From: Actinomycetota bacterium
Lineage (GTDB): Bacteria; Actinomycetota; Actinomycetes; Streptosporangiales; Streptosporangiaceae
Assembly (NCBI GenBank): GCA_027326205.1
Contig: DAHWEX010000725.1
Span: 1-38,862 of the forward strand
DNA: 38,862 nucleotides
Reading direction: 5' to 3'
Part shown: positions 34,980 to 38,862 of the stretch, piece after piece
How the letters are laid out: each line of letters starts with the position of its first letter
Numbering within the stretch: the stretch's first letter is position 1
Made by a program: the position numbers and the translations under genes
The notes under the pieces: model-generated
Database searches by the model: none
Told to the model about the DNA's origin: nothing
The model's input: only the letters and a program-made list of their open reading frames with translations

Positions 34980-36437
34980 TCAGCCCTTGCCCGGGTTGAA
35001 GATGCCCAGGGGGTCGAGGGCGCGGCGGACGGCGTCCTGCATGGCGAGCGCGCCCGGGTCCAGTTCGCGGCGCATGCCGTCGCGCTTGAGCAGGCCGATG
35101 CCGTGCTCGCCGGTCACCGTGCCGCCGAGGGCGATCGCCGCGTCGAGGAACTCCTCGAACGCCGCCTGGGCCGCCAGCCGGGCGCCCTCGTCGCCGGGCG
35201 GCGTGACGAGCAGCGGGTGCAGGTTGCCGTCCCCGGCGTGGGCGATGGTCGCGATCGTGACGCCGTGCCGGGCGGCGATCGCCTCGATCCTGGCGAGCAT
35301 GGCCGGGACGGCGGAGCGGGGAACGCACACGTCCTCGGTGAGCACCGGGCCGAGTCGCTCCAGGGCCGGGTAGGCGAGCCGACGCGCGTCGAACAGCGCC
35401 TCGGCCTCGCTGTCGTCGGTGGACTGCGCTGCCCACCACGCGCCGGCGTCGCTCATCGCCGCGGCGAGCGCGTCCGCTTCCGCCCTGCCCGTCTCGCCCG
35501 GGGTGTCCACCCGGGCCAGGAGCAGCGCGGCCGCGTCGGCTTCCAGGCCCAGGTGCTTCCACTCCTCGACCGCCGTCAGGCAGGTGCGGTCGAGCAGTTC
35601 GAGCACCGACGGGGACAGCCCCCGGCGGGTGATCAGCGACACCGCCTCGCCGGCCGCCACCAGGTCGCCGAACGCGCCGACAACGGTGCGCGGCGTTCCC
35701 GCCAGCGCCGGGCGCAGCCGCAGGGTGACCTCGGTGACGACGCCCAGCGTCCCCTCGGCGCCGACCACCAGGCCGGTCAGGTCGAGCCCGGCCACGCCCT
35801 TGGTGGTGCGCCGCCCGAGCCGGATGACGTCGCCGTACGCGGTGCCCGGCGGCCCGTCGCCGCCGGCCGCCGGGACCGCGCCGGCGACCAGGCGCAGCCC
35901 GAGCACGTAGTCGCGGGTGACGCCGTATTTCAGGCAGCACAGCCCGCCCGCGTTGGTGGCGACGTTGCCGCCGATCGTCGACCAGGGCGCGCTCGCCGGG
36001 TCCGGCGGGTACCACAGGCCGCGCTCGGCGACGGCGGCCTTCAGGTCGTTGTTCACCACGCCGGGCTGCACCACGCAGGTCATGTTGTCCGGGTCGATCT
36101 CGAGCACCCGGTTCATCCGGGACAGGTCCAGCACGACGCAGCCGTCGGTCGCGTTCGCCCCGCCGGACAGCCCGGTCCCCGCCCCGCGCGGCACGACCGG
36201 CGCGCCGAACTCCGCGCAGGCCCGCACCACGTGCTGCACCTCGCCCTCCGTGCGCGCCCGCACCCCCGCCACCGCCCGGCCGACTGGCGCCCACTCGGCG
36301 TCGTCGTGGGAAAGGGCGGCGAGCACGTCGGCGTCGACGACGACCCGCCCGCCCGGCAGCCCGCGTTCCAGCGCGCGGACCAGGCCTGCGGCGTCGGGTG
36401 CCGGGGCGGCGGAGGCGCCGGGCGGTGCGAAGTCCAT
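34980..36437 (-). CDS. FAD-binding oxidoreductase, glycolate oxidase GlcD-like
   Basis: 485 aa; VVPRGAGTGLSGGA, WSTIGGNVATNAGG, HAGDGNLHP, GEHGIGLLKR. Confidence 0.88.
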   Translation of the reverse strand: MDFAPPGASAAPAPDAAGLVRALERGLPGGRVVVDADVLAALSHDDAEWAPVGRAVAGVRARTEGEVQHVVRACAEFGAPVVPRGAGTGLSGGANATDGCVVLDLSRMNRVLEIDPDNMTCVVQPGVVNNDLKAAVAERGLWYPPDPASAPWSTIGGNVATNAGGLCCLKYGVTRDYVLGLRLVAGAVPAAGGDGPPGTAYGDVIRLGRRTTKGVAGLDLTGLVVGAEGTLGVVTEVTLRLRPALAGTPRTVVGAFGDLVAAGEAVSLITRRGLSPSVLELLDRTCLTAVEEWKHLGLEADAAALLLARVDTPGETGRAEADALAAAMSDAGAWWAAQSTDDSEAEALFDARRLAYPALERLGPVLTEDVCVPRSAVPAMLARIEAIAARHGVTIATIAHAGDGNLHPLLVTPPGDEGARLAAQAAFEEFLDAAIALGGTVTGEHGIGLLKRDGMRRELDPGALAMQDAVRRALDPLGIFNPGKG

Positions 36438-36489
36438 GAACCAGACATTAGACGGCGCGGCCGGCCCCCGCCGACGGCAGCCCGGGCGG

Positions 36490-37689
36490 TCAGCCGGCCG
36501 AACTGGTCTCGGCCGGCTCCCGCGCGGCCGGCCGCTTCCGTGGGGCGGCGAGCGCGGTGCGGACGAGCAGGCCCGCGGCCAGCGCCCAGCAGGCGGCGCC
36601 CACCCCCAGGAAGGTCAGCCCGGACGCCGCGACCGCGAACGTGATCACCGCGGCTTCGCGGCCCTCGGGCGCCGACAGGGCGCCGGACAGCGAGGAGGCG
36701 AGCGTGCCGACAAGCGCGAGGCCGGCCACCGCGCCGATCACGTCAACCGGCGCCGCGCTGACCAGCGTCGTGAACGCCGCGGACAGCAGCCCGAGCACCA
36801 GGTAGGCCCAGCCGGCGGTCGACGACGCGATCCACCGCCTGGCCGGGTCGGGGTCCGCGGCCGGGGAGGCGGCCAGGGACGCGGTGATCGCGGCGAGGTT
36901 GAGGGCGTGGCCCCCGGCGCTCGCGATGACCGCGGTGGCCAGCCCGGTCGAGGTCATCGTCTCCCGCCAGGGCACCTGGTAGCCGTAGCTGGCCATCACG
37001 GCGGCGCCGGGGATGTTCTGCCCGGCCATCGTGACGATGTAGAGCGGTACCGCGATGCTGAGCAGGCCCGCCCCGGTGAAGGCGGGCAGCGCGAAGTCCA
37101 GGTGCGGGAGCAGTGCGCCGTGCGCCCCGCCCCGGCGGGCCACGTCGACGGAGACGACCACCAGGGTGACGGCGAACGCGGCAGGGACGGCCCACTTGGG
37201 CGCGAGGCGCAGCAGCACGAGCCAGGCCAGCAGGACCGGGCCGACCTCCCACGGGTGCGCCGCGAACCCGCGCACCGGGGCCAGGCACAGGTCGAAGACG
37301 ATCCCCGCGAGCATCCCCTGGGCGATGGGCACCGGGATCGACGCGATGACCCGGCCGAGCCGCGGCCACAGCCCGGTGACCGTGATGAGCGCCGCGACGA
37401 CCAGGAACGCCCCGACGGCCGCCCGCCAGCCGCCGCTGACGACCCCGGTGCCGGCCAGCAGCGCGGCCCCGGGCGTCGACCAGGCGACGGTGAGCGGGAT
37501 GCGGTGGCGGCGGGAGAGCCAGATCATCACCGCTCCCTGGACGACGCACAGCGCCAGCAGCCCGGAGGCGGCCTGCGCGGGCGACGCGCCGACTCCGCGC
37601 AGGCCGGCCAGCACGACGGCGCAGGAACTGGTGAAGCCGACGAGCGCACTCAAGACGCCGGCGGTGACCGGCCGGCCCAGTTGTTCCAT
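36490..37689 (-). CDS. BenE family benzoate/H+ symporter-like transporter
   Basis: 399 aa, many TM; IPVPIAQGMLAGIVFDLCLAP, MAGQNIPGAAVMASYGY. Confidence 0.85.
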   Translation of the reverse strand: MEQLGRPVTAGVLSALVGFTSSCAVVLAGLRGVGASPAQAASGLLALCVVQGAVMIWLSRRHRIPLTVAWSTPGAALLAGTGVVSGGWRAAVGAFLVVAALITVTGLWPRLGRVIASIPVPIAQGMLAGIVFDLCLAPVRGFAAHPWEVGPVLLAWLVLLRLAPKWAVPAAFAVTLVVVSVDVARRGGAHGALLPHLDFALPAFTGAGLLSIAVPLYIVTMAGQNIPGAAVMASYGYQVPWRETMTSTGLATAVIASAGGHALNLAAITASLAASPAADPDPARRWIASSTAGWAYLVLGLLSAAFTTLVSAAPVDVIGAVAGLALVGTLASSLSGALSAPEGREAAVITFAVAASGLTFLGVGAACWALAAGLLVRTALAAPRKRPAAREPAETSSAG

Positions 37690-37727
37690 ATACAGAACCT
37701 TAGCCGCCTCCGTTCTGTGAACAGAAC
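37683..37727. promoter_or_regulatory. Paired candidate operators between benE-like and XRE-cupin genes
   Basis: GTTCTGT-GA-ACAGAAC (37712-37727) and degenerate GTTCCATATACAGAAC (37683-37698). Confidence 0.6.
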
Positions 37728-37749
37728 CCCGGTGCTAGCCTCTGGCCCC

Positions 37750-38283
37750 ATGGAAGACCTGCCCCGGCTCGTCGGCGCGCGGCTGCGCACGGCCCGGCAC
37801 GAGCGCGGCCTGTCGCTCGGCGCGCTCGCGGCCGCCGCCGGCGTCGGCAAGGGCTCGCTGTCCGAGATCGAGAACGGCGCCAGGAACCCGACCCTGGGCA
37901 CGCTGTACGCGCTGGCGGGCGTGCTCGGCGTCCCGCTGGCGACCCTGCTCGACGAGCGAGCCGACGCCAGGGTCGCCGCACCCGGGGTCGAGGCGCGGCT
38001 GCTCGACGTGAGCCGTGAGGACGGGCACACCGTGGAGGTCTACCGCCTGCGCATCGAGCCGGGGACGGTGCACCAGTCCGTGCCGCACGGTCCCGGGGTG
38101 ACCGAGCACCTGCTGGTCACGGCGGGCCGGGTGAGGGCCGGCCGTCCCGGCGAGGAAACCGAGGCGGGCCCCGGCGAGAGCGTCGCCTGGGTGAGCGACG
38201 TCCCGCACAGCTACGCCGCGCTCGGCCCGTCCCCCGTCGAATCGGTGCTGGTCATCCGCTCACCCGCGGGGCGCCCGGGCTGA
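37750..38283 (+). CDS. XRE family transcriptional regulator with C-terminal cupin domain
   Basis: 177 aa; VGARLRTARHERGLSLGALAAAAGVGKGSLSEIENGARNPTLGTL HTH; cupin-like C-terminus. Confidence 0.88.
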   Translation: MEDLPRLVGARLRTARHERGLSLGALAAAAGVGKGSLSEIENGARNPTLGTLYALAGVLGVPLATLLDERADARVAAPGVEARLLDVSREDGHTVEVYRLRIEPGTVHQSVPHGPGVTEHLLVTAGRVRAGRPGEETEAGPGESVAWVSDVPHSYAALGPSPVESVLVIRSPAGRPG

Positions 38284-38311
38284 GCCGGGCCGCTCCTGGC
38301 GGGCGTGCGGG

Positions 38312-38862
38312 TCAGGCCGGGGAGGGCTGCCGGCCCGCCAGCACGTCCCGCAGTTCCGCCAGGCACTCCTGCAGGACGAGCGGGAACTCCGACTGGCCGG
38401 GCTCGCTGGCCCAGCGCGCGAAGGCGACCTTGTAGACGGCGAGCCCCGTCTCGGCGGCCAGGCTCGCGGCGGGCCCGGCGACGCCGCGGGCGCGCAGCGC
38501 GCCCGCCATCGCCTCGGCGAACTCGGCGAGCTTGACCAGTTCGCGCTCCCGCAGTTCCGGGGTCGCGGACACGACGGCGGCCCGTACCCGGGCGAGGTCA
38601 CCGCCCTCCTGGATCACGGTCCCCACCGACCGCAGGACCAGGCCGACCGTGTCCATCGCGCCCGCGGTCCGCGGCGCGTCCGCGACGGCGCGCATCATCA
38701 GGTCCCGCACCGCGTCGGTGCCGTAGAACAGGACCTCGCGCTTGTCGGCGAAGTGCCGGAAGAACGTCCGCTCGGTCAGCCCCGCGGCCCGGGCGATCTC
38801 CGCCGCCGTGGTCTGCTCGAACCCCTGCTCCGCGTAGAGGGTCAGCGCCGCCCGGGCCAGCC
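38312..38862 (-). CDS. TetR/AcrR family regulator (5' end outside window)
   Basis: Frame stays open to the window edge upstream of the listed start; HTH ARAALTLYAEQGFEQTTAAEIARAAGLTERTFFRHFADKREVLFYG. Confidence 0.85.
   Translation of the reverse strand, partial: LARAALTLYAEQGFEQTTAAEIARAAGLTERTFFRHFADKREVLFYGTDAVRDLMMRAVADAPRTAGAMDTVGLVLRSVGTVIQEGGDLARVRAAVVSATPELRERELVKLAEFAEAMAGALRARGVAGPAASLAAETGLAVYKVAFARWASEPGQSEFPLVLQECLAELRDVLAGRQPSPA

Overview
High-GC actinobacterial chromosomal window of about 38.9 kb, with partial genes at both edges. I read about 29 supportable coding regions, including small or decayed ones. In order: the C-terminal part of a sacsin/Hsp90-like protein; an unannotated 27-aa membrane microprotein; a divergent fumarate-lyase-family (PcaB-like) gene and gabT; a histidine kinase / NarL-type regulator / DUF4097 operon; an MMPL transporter; an unusual locus described next; a spermidine-synthase-like protein; a DUF2510 protein; mmsA plus a class-III aminotransferase with a divergent PucR regulator; dodecin; a penicillin-binding transpeptidase with a long G/Q/Y/P-rich N-terminus; a frame-broken gene remnant; an operon of class II aldolase, PfkB kinase, GSA-type aminotransferase and APC permease under a divergent TetR; a truncated SDR remnant; an LLM flavin oxidoreductase; a GlcD-like FAD oxidase; a BenE-like transporter with a divergent XRE-cupin regulator; and a partial TetR gene. 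The most interesting element is at 10951-17878. It encodes a soluble protein fusing a complete ABC-transporter ATPase domain to GAF-like regions and a complete histidine kinase core. This gene overlaps an OmpR/KdpE-type response regulator gene and is followed by a XylF/XylG/XylH-type sugar ABC transporter. The kinase's ABC domain closely resembles the transporter's own single-domain ATPase, which suggests a kinase that reads transporter state directly. Several perfect or near-perfect palindromes mark likely operators and hairpins. No tRNA, rRNA, CRISPR array or transposase was recognised. All family calls are from reading motifs in the sequence; no search was run.
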